From: JANQTF01 sp036835375
GTDB taxonomy: Bacteria; Bacteroidota; Bacteroidia; J057
Assembly: GCA_036835375.1 (NCBI GenBank)
Contig: DAITMB010000072.1
Coordinates: 1-25,617 of the forward strand
Direction: 5' to 3'
DNA: 25,617 bases
A program made the translations under genes and the position numbers. Positions 14,861-23,584 of this stretch are shown here, one piece after another; position 1 is the stretch's first letter; each line of letters begins with the position of its first letter. Below the pieces are notes generated by a model. The model saw only the letters and a list, made by a program, of their open reading frames with translations. It searched no databases and was not told the origin of the DNA.

Positions 14861-15329
14861 AGACGACGAAATAAGGAAAAATTCAATTTAAAATTTTTGC
14901 AGAAAAATTTCCACGAGAAACCACCATAGAAAGTTTGGTAGAGAGTTGAACAAGGGAACATTGAAACAAAAGTCAGGACGCCTCGATTCTTGTCATTGGT
15001 CCTCGTGGAACAGTGTTTGGCTCGCCAAGATCGCTTGTTTTTCCTTGATTATGATGCGAAAACTCAGGCAAAAGAAGACATCCTTCGAATCCAGCAAATA
15101 TTGGAAAAATGAAGTCCGGGGAAAATGACCTTGAATACAAAAGCACGTCTCTTGAGAATAGAGGGTTTTTGGCCTCCATTCGGTTTTTTTCTCAAAGCTG
15201 ATGAGAAGTAAGCATGACGCGATCCTGTACATCTTGCTGAGAAATGTGGAAAAGATTCCAACATTTCCTGGTAGAGTCTTTGGTACTGTGGCGGGAATGT
15301 GCAATTTTTCAACTAAAGTTTTTAGGTGA
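14861..15329. other. Gene-poor gap with possible gene remnant
   Basis: A 469-base gap between divergent genes with no convincing gene. A plus-strand frame ending at the tga at 15110-15112 encodes LFFLDYDAKTQAKEDILR-like residues that read like protein, but it has no ATG and a TAG about 54 codons earlier. A 25-codon frame starting ATG 15109 overlaps that stop (ATGA). Minus-strand frames of 82-103 codons cover the same area without any recognisable motif. An imperfect hairpin gaaatgt-ggaa / ttcc-aacatttc lies at 15241-15267. A degraded small gene is possible. Confidence 0.35.
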
Positions 15330-17456
15330 ATGCAGAATCAGCAAATGGGTAATAAATTTATTATCAGAAGATTATGGCGTTGGACGCTGATGATCGTCAC
15401 GCTGATCTTCGTACCTGCTTGCACCGCCCAGCAATATGGCGGTAGAGAAGCTGTGGCTTCAGTAGTGGTCAACCCTCTGGCATTTGCAGCCAATCCCTAT
15501 TTGCAAAAATTTGCGACCTCGTCTGTGTATTGGTATCCTTGGAATGCGGAAACCCTGGCGGCTTCTCGAGTCGAAAATAAACTTTTGGCCATTGACATCG
15601 GCACCACGGCTTGCTACGCCTGCCTGCTTCAAGATCGCTTGGTGTATCAGGATTCTGCAGTAATCCAGCTCATGAATGACGCGTACATTTCGCTCCGAAT
15701 CGATCGGCTGGAACGGCCCGATCTGGCCAAGCGCTACCTGATGTTGCTGGATAATCAAAGTAGTGGCGGCTGGCCGCTTCAAGTGATCGCTTTGCCAGAC
15801 GGTCGCCCACTTGCAGTAGGAAATTTTCTCACCCCGGAGAGCTGGGCTGCGGAGCTCAGGAGACAATCTGCGTTGTGGCAGACCAATCCCGGCCTATGTG
15901 AGCAGGTGGCAGGCCGCAATTGGGAGCAGCTCCAGCGAAGTTTGGCTCCTCCTGTGCAAGCGTCTCTCCTGGTACCCAGCACGAGATCTGTCGCTGAAGC
16001 CATTTCCCTGAAGCTGGATTTGCAATACGGAGGAATGCCGGGCACGCCCAAATTTCCGATCACTCAGCCTTATTTGTTCTTGCTGCGCCAGCATCAGACT
16101 GATCCCGACCCTCGTTGCGTGGCCATCTCGCGCCAATATCTTCTCCAGTTGCTGCAAGGCGGAATCTACGACCACTTGGGAGAGGGGATTATGCGCTGCG
16201 CGGATGATCCCAACTGGCGCGTGCCCTGCTTCGAAAAGACCTTGTATGACAATGCCTTGCTTCTTCGCTTGCTGGCTGCTCAGCAAGCCATTGATCCCGA
16301 TCCTCGCTGGGAAGCCGCCATGTATGGTATCATGGAGTTTTTAGAGAGGGATCTTCGCCTATCTGACCATCAATATGCTGCAGCGCTTCGGCCCGACAGC
16401 GAGGGCGAATTGGGGAGGTACTACCTCTGGCCCGAAATCGAAGTGCGTGCCGCCTTAGGCGACGATGCGAGCCCATTTATTCACACCTACAACATCCGAC
16501 GGACCGGCAACTGGCCCAAGGGACAAAACGTCTTGTATCGCACCCTGACTGATCGGGAACTTGCCGCCGGATATGGGATGAACCTTGCGGAGTGGGAAGG
16601 AAAGCTCTATGAATGGCGCAAAACAATGCTGGAAGCGAGGCAGCGGCGCGTGCGCCCAGCCCAGGACCCTTTGCAAATCACCGGCTGGCAGTCCTTGCTC
16701 GTTTCCGCAGCGGTAGATTGCTACCTTGTGCTCAAAGACGATGATTGGCTCCATTATGCCTTGAGCACCGCCGATCAGATCCAGCTAAACGTGCTTCGTA
16801 CCGACGGCAGCTTGTATCATGTGGTGACTCATGACATTCCGGAAGGCGATGCCTTCTTGTCTGACTATGCCTACACGTTGGAGGCCTTCATCAAGCTGTA
16901 TCAAGTGACAATGGAGGAAAAATGGGTAAATTCTGCCGGAGCCATGATCCAGTATTTGTTGGCTTATCATTTTCTGCCAGAGAGTGGCTGGTTCGTGTCG
17001 CCACCCCCTTCGCTGCGAGATTGGCTGCGGCAATATGACCTCCAAGATGAGATCATGCCCTCGGGACAAGCGATTCTCGGAGAGCAACTGTGGCGCTACA
17101 GTTGGCTGAAAGACAAGCCGATGTATCGCGAGATCGTCCGAACCCAAGTAGCGCTGATGGCTCCTCGAATGTTGGAATCACCGATATATAATTGCTCATG
17201 GTCCATGCTCGCAGCCGATATGGAGCCGCCTACCTTACTGGTATCCTTTGCAGGGGAGGCGGGGAAAAGCTTCGCACAAGAATGGCTCCCCAAGAGTCCA
17301 CCTCAGGTAATTTTTCGGCCATTGGCTCAAGAAAATACTCGCTCCCTGACAGGGGGCGAGGTTGTGGCAAGCATTCAGGTAGGCATTGGATCACCGGTCG
17401 ATTTTTACGACAAAGGAACTGCAGTGGCACACTTGATGAAGCTGCTCGGAAAGTAA
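15330..17456 (+). CDS. Exported DUF255 (thioredoxin-like plus toroid) protein
   Basis: A 708-residue protein of the YyaL/spermatogenesis-associated-protein-20 family (DUF255). The N-terminus has a signal segment ending VPAC with Cys31, which could be a lipobox, so it is probably exported or lipidated. Residues about 58-185 are a divergent thioredoxin-like domain: SVYWYPWNAETLAASR, TTACYACLLQDRL, SLRIDRLERPDL and SGGWPLQVIALPDGRP. Where relatives have CHWCH, this one has C95-Y-A-C98-L, keeping both cysteines but losing the histidines. Residues about 200-690 form an (alpha/alpha)6-toroid like those of N-acylglucosamine 2-epimerases, with LQYGGMPGTPKFP, GGIYDHLGEGIMRC, EKTLYDNALLLRLL and GRYYLWPEIE. 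Family function is unsettled. Both starts (15330, 15345) leave the signal intact. Confidence 0.83.
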   Translation: MQNQQMGNKFIIRRLWRWTLMIVTLIFVPACTAQQYGGREAVASVVVNPLAFAANPYLQKFATSSVYWYPWNAETLAASRVENKLLAIDIGTTACYACLLQDRLVYQDSAVIQLMNDAYISLRIDRLERPDLAKRYLMLLDNQSSGGWPLQVIALPDGRPLAVGNFLTPESWAAELRRQSALWQTNPGLCEQVAGRNWEQLQRSLAPPVQASLLVPSTRSVAEAISLKLDLQYGGMPGTPKFPITQPYLFLLRQHQTDPDPRCVAISRQYLLQLLQGGIYDHLGEGIMRCADDPNWRVPCFEKTLYDNALLLRLLAAQQAIDPDPRWEAAMYGIMEFLERDLRLSDHQYAAALRPDSEGELGRYYLWPEIEVRAALGDDASPFIHTYNIRRTGNWPKGQNVLYRTLTDRELAAGYGMNLAEWEGKLYEWRKTMLEARQRRVRPAQDPLQITGWQSLLVSAAVDCYLVLKDDDWLHYALSTADQIQLNVLRTDGSLYHVVTHDIPEGDAFLSDYAYTLEAFIKLYQVTMEEKWVNSAGAMIQYLLAYHFLPESGWFVSPPPSLRDWLRQYDLQDEIMPSGQAILGEQLWRYSWLKDKPMYREIVRTQVALMAPRMLESPIYNCSWSMLAADMEPPTLLVSFAGEAGKSFAQEWLPKSPPQVIFRPLAQENTRSLTGGEVVASIQVGIGSPVDFYDKGTAVAHLMKLLGK

Positions 17457-17464
17457 CGGCTGAC

Positions 17465-17491
17465 AGGGGATGGCGCTTTGTACCTTCCCCT
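17465..17491. terminator. Hairpin between convergent genes
   Basis: agggga-t-gg (17465-17473) and cc-t-tcccct (17483-17491) pair with one T-T mismatch around a nine-base loop. It sits 9 bases past the DUF255 stop and 33 bases from the stop of the convergent enoyl-CoA hydratase gene. No T-run follows on the plus strand. A shared weak terminator is the likely role. Confidence 0.4.
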
Positions 17492-17523
17492 ACGAATCAA
17501 TTTGCTTGCAGGCTCGACCTCAT

Positions 17524-18297
17524 TTATTTGCCAGAAAACAAAGGCTTTCGCTTCTCCAAAAAAGCGCTGGTCCCCTCTTTTCCATCGGCGGAGACGATGG
17601 CTTTCCCAAAATTTTCCTGTTCTACTTGGAATCCTGGCTGTAGCCCCATGCCCGCCTGGATGGCTTCCAGGGTAAAGCGAATGGCTAAGGGGGATTTGGT
17701 GTAGGTTTTACGAAGAATCTCCAGGCAGCGCTCGAGTAGTTCTCCGCGGGTGGTGAGGTGGTTGACCAATCCCATTCGGTAGGCTTCATCAGCGGTGATC
17801 ATGTCGCCTGTGATGAGGAGCTCGGTGGCCCTACCTTTGCCCACGAGCAAGGGTAGGCGCTGGGTGCCGCCATAGCCTGGAAGCAAACCAAGCGACACTT
17901 CTGGCTGACCAAACCTTGCGTTTTCGGAGGCGATTCTCAGGTGGCAAGCCATCGCCAGCTCACAACCGCCGCCAAGGGCGAATCCATTGACTGCCGCAAT
18001 GATCGGCTTGGAAGAGCGCTCAATGTCAAAAAACACACCCTGCCCGTATGCACTGGCTTCGCAGGCTTCTTCTGCCGACAACTCGCTCAGCTCTGCGATG
18101 TCTGCACCAGCAGCGAAGGCTTTATCGCCAGCCCCCGTGATGATAGCGCCAAGAAGTTCTTCATCTTCTTCAAATCGGGCGATCACATCTTTCAACTCCG
18201 CTAGAAGAGAACGCTTGAGCGCATTCATCACCTGAGGCCGATTGATAGTGATGACGAGGGTCTGATGGAGTTTTTCTGTCAGAAGAGATGAATACAT
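17524..18297 (-). CDS. Enoyl-CoA hydratase/isomerase family protein
   Basis: A 257-residue crotonase-fold enzyme of standard length. Key motifs are ITGAGDKAFAAGADIAEL (CoA-binding and oxyanion hole region), AAVNGFALGGGCELAMACHL with the first catalytic Glu in GGGCEL, and RFGQPEVSLGLLPGYGGTQR with the second catalytic Glu in GQPE. Both glutamates of rat mitochondrial enoyl-CoA hydratase (E144, E164) are therefore present, supporting hydration of trans-2-enoyl-CoA in fatty-acid beta-oxidation or a related acyl-CoA pathway. A longer frame to 18384 adds 29 His/Pro-rich residues not seen in the family, so ATG 18297 is preferred. No beta-oxidation partner is adjacent. The TPR lipoprotein gene lies 276 bases upstream on the same strand, too far to assume an operon. 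Confidence 0.92.
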   Translation of the reverse strand: MYSSLLTEKLHQTLVITINRPQVMNALKRSLLAELKDVIARFEEDEELLGAIITGAGDKAFAAGADIAELSELSAEEACEASAYGQGVFFDIERSSKPIIAAVNGFALGGGCELAMACHLRIASENARFGQPEVSLGLLPGYGGTQRLPLLVGKGRATELLITGDMITADEAYRMGLVNHLTTRGELLERCLEILRKTYTKSPLAIRFTLEAIQAGMGLQPGFQVEQENFGKAIVSADGKEGTSAFLEKRKPLFSGK

Positions 18298-18573
18298 GGC
18301 GTTGTGTAGGTAGGTGTGATGGTGGAAAGGATGATGCTTAGGAAAAATACACAGGCTGGCCGGTCGTTGCCGTTTGTCAACCATGAATTTTCCGTAATCG
18401 AAGAAATCAGGCCAAAGCTACACCAGCCTTGGAGAATTGGATAAAAAAATTCGAAATCTTCATTTCATGCTCTCCTTCCTAGGCTTGTCGCAATCGCGTA
18501 GATTTTCCATCACGATGAAGGCAGGAAGGTATTCTAATTTCCGCAAGGACAATGTCCCCGACACAAATGCCTC

Positions 18574-20190
18574 TCAGCGACTCACATAGGTGATTTCGGG
18601 GTGGAGAGGTTGTCGGATGTCTTGCATCAATGCAGTGAGGGAATCAGCAGCAGCTTGGTTTTTCAAAAGTTGATGGGCCTTCAGTTGTCCCTCCAGGACA
18701 AGCCACCGCTTGGGCGTCCGCTGTTCGGCAAGGCCATAATGGAGAAGCGCATCTTCGGCACGACCTTGCGCAAGGAGCCAATCGGCATAGAGCTCGTGTG
18801 CGGGCTTGATGATCGTGGGAGGGCCATACTCGTAGTCCGTCACGGCCTCGAGGGCGCAAGCTTTCTCAAACCATTGATTGGCAGTAGATGCATTGCCTTG
18901 AAGATCTGCCAACATGGCCTTGAGCTCCATTTCCATGACTTGGGCTACTTTTATATCTGTGTTGCCCGTGATTGCTGGCGCGCCGAAAGCGCTGCAAGCA
19001 GCTTCAGCAGACGCCACGAGGGAATTCGTGGCGCGGATGCGAGCTTTTTCCAAGGAAAGGATGGTTTGCTCTAAATAGGATCGGTCTTGATTCTGGTAGG
19101 CAATCATGCCCTGGATGAATGCTTGAATCGATTGAAGGCTCAAGTCTAAGTCCTGATCATCAACAATCAGATCTCGAAAGGCGCTGTCCCATTGGCCTAC
19201 ATGCGCCAAATAACTGCCCTTCATGCCGATCAAATAAGACCTTGCCGGGACGCTGGGTTTTTCCGCGACATACAACATCATGTCATCCATGATGCGCTCC
19301 ACTTCCGACATTCGACCCTGCTGAAGCAGCCCGTAGAGCAGCCATGCAAAGGAGTGGTAGCTTCTAGCGTTGTGATTCATGCCCAGTCGTTCCATGCGGT
19401 CCACACTGGCGCCATACGATGCGATGTTTGAGTTGATGACCTCGTCCCACATGCCGCGAGCCACGAAGATATGAGAAGGCATGTGTAGGGCGTGAGCAGC
19501 GTCAGAGGCTACAGTTGCATAGGCATAAGCAGCATCCAGCGCCAAGTGGGCATGTTCTGGGTCGTCGAAAGCGTGAATGAGATAGTGCAATGCGCCGGGA
19601 TGCTTCGGATTTTGTTGAAGGATCTGTTGAGAAATGGCCGCTGCTTGAGCATGAAGCACATAATCGCGCCCCTCCGCCACGGAACCCAGCAGGGAAAGGG
19701 CATAGAGCGAAGCCACTTCGAGATCTTGGGGAAAGCGCTGGTACAATTTGCCCATTTCAAAGGCAAAGGCTTGGTTTCTTTCGGCAGCACTGCCAGATCC
19801 ATACAGGACCTCAGCCGCCTCGATGAGCCCTTGTTCCACTTTAGTAATGGATGTTTCAGGATTGGAGGCTTCCCGCCATTTGGCCAGGGCGATGCGACCC
19901 GCTTCGGTGTCTTCCCTCTCCCACAAGGTGTAGTGGTGACTCATGGCTTCGCCCCAATATGCCATCGGACACAGCGGATCTGCGGCCTGAGCGGCCCGAA
20001 AGGCCGTGCGTGCATCCTCGTATTCAAATGAATGCAGCAACAACCAGCCCTCTTCGACCAAAGGCAATGCCTCTGGACCAGCCGTGAATTGGAATGTGAC
20101 TTTGCCTAGCTGAGACACCGTCGTGGTGGAGGGAGAAGTGTGACAGGAGACGAGGAGCCAACCTGCCAGGGCGAACAAAGTTACTCGCAT
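18574..20190 (-). CDS. TPR-family lipoprotein rich in conserved histidines
   Basis: A 538-residue lipoprotein: signal peptide with lipobox LLVSC (Cys16), then about 500 residues of helical, TPR-like repeats. Typical repeat blocks are HSFEYEDARTAFRAAQAADP and the segments ending NPKHPGALHYLIHA and GRAEDALLHYGLAEQRTPK. It matches a family of large secreted TPR proteins marked by AYWGEAMSHHYTLW, HYLIHAFDDPEHA (about 202-214) and HALHMPSHIFVARGMWDE (about 233-250), with further His in GMNHNARSYHSFAW. These histidines and acidic residues recur in the family and are more than repeat scaffolding needs, suggesting a metal or ligand site; this is an inference. It starts 29 bases after the lon stop on the same strand, so co-transcription with lon is likely. 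Substrate and partner are unknown. Confidence 0.75.
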   Translation of the reverse strand: MRVTLFALAGWLLVSCHTSPSTTTVSQLGKVTFQFTAGPEALPLVEEGWLLLHSFEYEDARTAFRAAQAADPLCPMAYWGEAMSHHYTLWEREDTEAGRIALAKWREASNPETSITKVEQGLIEAAEVLYGSGSAAERNQAFAFEMGKLYQRFPQDLEVASLYALSLLGSVAEGRDYVLHAQAAAISQQILQQNPKHPGALHYLIHAFDDPEHAHLALDAAYAYATVASDAAHALHMPSHIFVARGMWDEVINSNIASYGASVDRMERLGMNHNARSYHSFAWLLYGLLQQGRMSEVERIMDDMMLYVAEKPSVPARSYLIGMKGSYLAHVGQWDSAFRDLIVDDQDLDLSLQSIQAFIQGMIAYQNQDRSYLEQTILSLEKARIRATNSLVASAEAACSAFGAPAITGNTDIKVAQVMEMELKAMLADLQGNASTANQWFEKACALEAVTDYEYGPPTIIKPAHELYADWLLAQGRAEDALLHYGLAEQRTPKRWLVLEGQLKAHQLLKNQAAADSLTALMQDIRQPLHPEITYVSR

Positions 20191-20219
20191 GGCGCAGAGG
20201 GATTGAGGAGATTCCGCTC

Positions 20220-22739
20220 TCAGGCCCGTGCCACGATTTTGCGGATTTGCTCCAGTTGTTGCACAGATTGAGCGGACTCGGGTTCAGGATTGGGATCAGG
20301 CACGAGTTTTTTGGCCTTTTCTACCTGTGTAGGGGCCAGCGCGTGACGAAGGACGTCGCCCATGGTACCCACATAGGTGATGTTTAGACCTTCGAGATAG
20401 CTCGCCTTGATTTCTGAGACATCCTTTTCATTGTCCTTGCACAGCAGAAGCTGGGTGATGCCTGCCCGCTTGGCAGCGAGGAGTTTTTCCTGAATGCCAC
20501 CCACAGGCAGTACCTTGCCGCGCAAGGTGATCTCGCCTGTCATGGCCAAGTTGGGTTGGACCATGCGCTGGGTAAAGAGCGAAGCCAATGAGCTAAGCAG
20601 CGTGATGCCCGCTGAAGGGCCGTCTTTCGGGATGGCACCCGCAGGGATGTGCAAATGGACATCCCAGGACTTGAATGCTTCGTGAGGGATGTCAAATTCG
20701 TCGGCATGGGCGCGCAGCCAGGTGAATGCAAGCATAGCGGACTCTTTCATGACCGCCCCGAGCTGTCCCGTCATGCTGAGCTTGCCATTGCCGGGCAACA
20801 GGATAGATTCGATGAACAAGATCTCCCCTCCCACCTGAGTCCAGGCCAACCCGATGCCTACGCCGGGAACATCCACTTGCTGGTAGGCCTCTTTTTCGAA
20901 TTTGGGCACACCGAGGTACTGGCTCAGGTTGCGTTCTGTGAGGCTAATCGCCTTTTTTTCTTCCAGTACAATCTCTTTGGCAGCTTTTCGGCAAGCGCTG
21001 GCAATCTGTTGGCTGAGCATGCGCACCCCTGATTCACGGGTATAATTCTGAATCATGAGGGTGAGAGCCGTGGGAGATAGCTTGAACTGAGCGGCTTTAA
21101 GGCCGTGCTCCTTGCGCAGGCGCGGGATCAAGTGCTGCTTGGCGATTTCCTGCTTTTCTTCTTCCGAGTATCCGCTGATGGAGATGATTTCCATGCGATC
21201 TCTCAGCGCTGGGTGAATGGTTGATAGGGTGTTCGCTGTGCAAACGAACATCACCTTCGAAAGGTCATATTCCACTTCCAGGAAGTTGTCCCGAAACGTG
21301 TTATTTTGCTCTGGATCAAGGACCTCGAGCAGGGCTGAGGAGGGATCGCCCCGAAAATCGTTGCCGACTTTATCGATTTCATCCAGCATGAAAAGCGGAT
21401 TGGAAGTCGATGCCTTTTTGAGGCCCTGGATGATACGTCCGGGGAGGGCACCAATATAGGTTCTCCGGTGCCCGCGAATCTCGGCTTCGTCTCGGGTGCC
21501 GCCTAGAGAGATGCGGATGAATTCTTTGCCCAAAGAACGTGCGATGGATTTTCCGAGCGAAGTCTTTCCAACCCCGGGAGGGCCATAGAAACAAAGGATG
21601 GGCGCTTTTTTGTCTGCTTTCAACTTGAGGACGGCGAGTTGTTCGAGGATTCGCTCCTTTACTTTCTCCAGACCATAGTGGTCTTCGTCCAGAATTTCTT
21701 GCACACGCGTAAAGTCAAATTTGTCCTCGGAATACTGTTGCCAAGGCAGCTCTAGGAGCCATTCTAAGTAATTGATCACGACAGCATAGTCGGGCATGGC
21801 TGGTGTGAGGCGAGAAAGCTTGGTGAGTTCTTTGACGAATACCCGTTGAACTTCCTTTGGCCAGGTTTTCCGCTCGGCGCGCATTCTCAGGTCCTCGACA
21901 TCGGTCTCAAAGCTCCCTTCGCCCAGCTCGTCTTGAATGGTGCGGATTTGCTGGCGGAGAATGTATTCGCGCTGCTGCTTGTCGAGGTCCGATTTTACCT
22001 TGATCTGAATTTCTTCGCTCAGCTCGAGCACTTTGAGCTCTTTGCCGAGGTATTTGAGCACGCGCTCTCCTTTGTCTTGTAGAGAGTTGATCTCGAGAAT
22101 TTCTTGTTTCTCGGCGAGGTCCAAGCTGAGGTTGGAGGCAATGAAGTGCGTGAGAAAGGAAAGCGAATCGATATTGTCTAAAGCAATTTTGGCTTCGCTC
22201 GGGAGATTGGGAGAAAGATCAATGATGCGGTAAGCCTCTTCTTTGAGGCTGTAGATCAAGGCTTTGACCTCCTCGGTGTTCGGATAGTGGTGGAGAATCT
22301 TGGTGACACGCGCCCGGAAGTAGGGTTCTTCCTGGGTGTAGGCGTCCACATAAAACTTGTTGCGTCCCTGAATGACAATGGTCACACTGCCATCGGGCAT
22401 TTTGATCATTTTCAGGATGTGGGCAACAGTTCCGACCCGATAAAGGTCTTTCTCTGAAGGATCTTCGATATCGAGGGATCGCTGTGCAATGACACCGAGG
22501 CGGCGGTCTCCCCTCCGATAGACTTCTTTGACCAGCCGAATGGATTTGTCGCGGCCCACCGTGATGGGGATCACAACGCCAGGAAATAAGACCGTATTTT
22601 TGAGGGTAAGAATTCCGATTTCTTCAGGTAATTCTTCTTCTACCATTTGCTTCTCTTCCAGAGTGGTGATCACTGGAAAGTCATCGTCGAAGAATCCGTC
22701 GTGGTCAAACTGAATCTGGTCGAATGGAAACTGGGACAT
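20220..22739 (-). CDS. lon: Lon endopeptidase (ATP-dependent protease La)
   Basis: An 839-residue cytoplasmic AAA+ serine protease, S16 family, which degrades misfolded and regulatory proteins. Order of domains: LON substrate-binding domain (about 35-240, starting ILTLKNTVLFPGVVIP), coiled-coil and linker region, AAA+ module with Walker A GPPGVGKT (386-393) and Walker B LFMLDEID (449-456), then the peptidase domain with Ser709 in PKDGPSAGI and Lys752 in GGIQEKLLAA. The Ser-Lys spacing of 43 equals that of E. coli Lon (S679/K722). ATG 22739 is preferred over 22775 because the extra 12 residues are not family-like. The N-terminus (FDHDGFFDDDFP) and C-terminal Gln/Glu/Pro-rich tail are lineage extensions. 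A TPR lipoprotein gene follows 29 bases downstream. All catalytic residues are present. Confidence 0.96.
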   Translation of the reverse strand: MSQFPFDQIQFDHDGFFDDDFPVITTLEEKQMVEEELPEEIGILTLKNTVLFPGVVIPITVGRDKSIRLVKEVYRRGDRRLGVIAQRSLDIEDPSEKDLYRVGTVAHILKMIKMPDGSVTIVIQGRNKFYVDAYTQEEPYFRARVTKILHHYPNTEEVKALIYSLKEEAYRIIDLSPNLPSEAKIALDNIDSLSFLTHFIASNLSLDLAEKQEILEINSLQDKGERVLKYLGKELKVLELSEEIQIKVKSDLDKQQREYILRQQIRTIQDELGEGSFETDVEDLRMRAERKTWPKEVQRVFVKELTKLSRLTPAMPDYAVVINYLEWLLELPWQQYSEDKFDFTRVQEILDEDHYGLEKVKERILEQLAVLKLKADKKAPILCFYGPPGVGKTSLGKSIARSLGKEFIRISLGGTRDEAEIRGHRRTYIGALPGRIIQGLKKASTSNPLFMLDEIDKVGNDFRGDPSSALLEVLDPEQNNTFRDNFLEVEYDLSKVMFVCTANTLSTIHPALRDRMEIISISGYSEEEKQEIAKQHLIPRLRKEHGLKAAQFKLSPTALTLMIQNYTRESGVRMLSQQIASACRKAAKEIVLEEKKAISLTERNLSQYLGVPKFEKEAYQQVDVPGVGIGLAWTQVGGEILFIESILLPGNGKLSMTGQLGAVMKESAMLAFTWLRAHADEFDIPHEAFKSWDVHLHIPAGAIPKDGPSAGITLLSSLASLFTQRMVQPNLAMTGEITLRGKVLPVGGIQEKLLAAKRAGITQLLLCKDNEKDVSEIKASYLEGLNITYVGTMGDVLRHALAPTQVEKAKKLVPDPNPEPESAQSVQQLEQIRKIVARA

Positions 22740-22813
22740 ATATGGGGATTGCGTGGGAGCTAGAAAAGTGGTCAATCGGTGGAATACAAGACGGCAAGGT
22801 TCATACCGTTGCG

Positions 22814-22821
22814 CAAAAATA
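22814..22821 (-). promoter_or_regulatory. -7-like element upstream of lon
   Basis: On the minus strand the word TATTTTTG matches TAnnTTTG exactly, about 75 bases upstream of the lon start codon. No good -33 TTTG/TTG was found at the expected distance, so it is a half-site only. Confidence 0.3.
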
Positions 22822-22965
22822 CGTGGGAATCTGCGTATTTGTCAGATATTTCCGAAGGAAATTCATGCCACCCTAGCAGAATGGCAGTTGACTTTTGCTA
22901 TTTTTCGGATCCAATTTGCGCCGCCTTCACAAGCTTGCAGAAAAAATCGAGGCTTTTGCCAAGTG

Positions 22966-22987
22966 TAAACAGAGAATAAACAGAGAA
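22966..22987 (+). repeat. Tandem 11-bp repeat before DUF5606 start codon
   Basis: The word taaacagagaa occurs twice with no spacer (22966-22976, 22977-22987), and TT then the ATG follow at 22988-22992. It places an AGAG-like stretch at ribosome-binding distance twice. This is probably a recent duplication in the leader and may affect translation efficiency. Confidence 0.75.
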
Positions 22988-22989
22988 TT

Positions 22990-23517
22990 ATGAGTGCTTC
23001 CATCGCGGACATTGTCGCCATCACGGGCCAGCCAGGCCTTCATAAGGTATTGAAAACCAATGATACTGCCATTGTGGTGGAGTCGCTGGACGGAAAAGCG
23101 AAACGTCAATTGATCAAGGGAAACATGATGGTGTCCAAGCTCACCGACGTGAGCATCTACACCGAAGAGGATTCGGAGCCGCTGGTGAAGGTGATGCAAC
23201 GGATGCAGGAGACCTATGGGGCTGATTTGCCAGTGAATAAAAACAGCAAAAATGAAGAACTGCTCGCGTTTCTGGGTGAAGTGCTCCCGGCCTTCGATTC
23301 GGAGCGCGTGTATGCTTCGAATGTAAAAAAGCTCCTCGGGTGGTATGAAATCCTGCTGCGTGAAGGAGTAGAATTGGTGTTGGAGGAGGAAGAATCGCCC
23401 GTAGGAGAAGCGGCTGCTTCAGAAGAAGTCGCTGATGCGGAGGCTAAAGATTCTGACGAAGCGGCCGCTGAGGAGCAAGACGACGAAGCTGCCGACGACA
23501 CTGCCGAGAAAGCATAA
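22990..23517 (+). CDS. DUF5606 protein
   Basis: A 175-residue protein. Residues 1-60 carry the DUF5606 pattern IADIVAITGQPGLHKVLK, IVVESLDGKAKRQLI and LTDVSIYTEED, typical of a Bacteroidota-specific family. The middle (about 62-130) is helical, with a long charged segment. The last 45 residues are almost all Glu, Ala, Asp and Ser and are probably disordered. The function is unknown; the compact N-terminal fold suggests a binding module rather than an enzyme. It is divergent from lon. A tandem leader repeat precedes its start. DUF2231 follows 67 bases later on the same strand. Confidence 0.86.
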   Translation: MSASIADIVAITGQPGLHKVLKTNDTAIVVESLDGKAKRQLIKGNMMVSKLTDVSIYTEEDSEPLVKVMQRMQETYGADLPVNKNSKNEELLAFLGEVLPAFDSERVYASNVKKLLGWYEILLREGVELVLEEEESPVGEAAASEEVADAEAKDSDEAAAEEQDDEAADDTAEKA

Positions 23518-23584
23518 AGCTGCGATCGTTTTTCTGTCAGCGCGAATGCGACCAGCGATCACCCAAGCGAGGCCCTAGAGATCC

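Noticed and set aside
14993..15312. Minus-strand frames of 82 and 103 codons upstream of the DUF255 gene
   Set aside because: They overlap each other in different frames, have no signal, domain or supporting context, and look like chance open frames.
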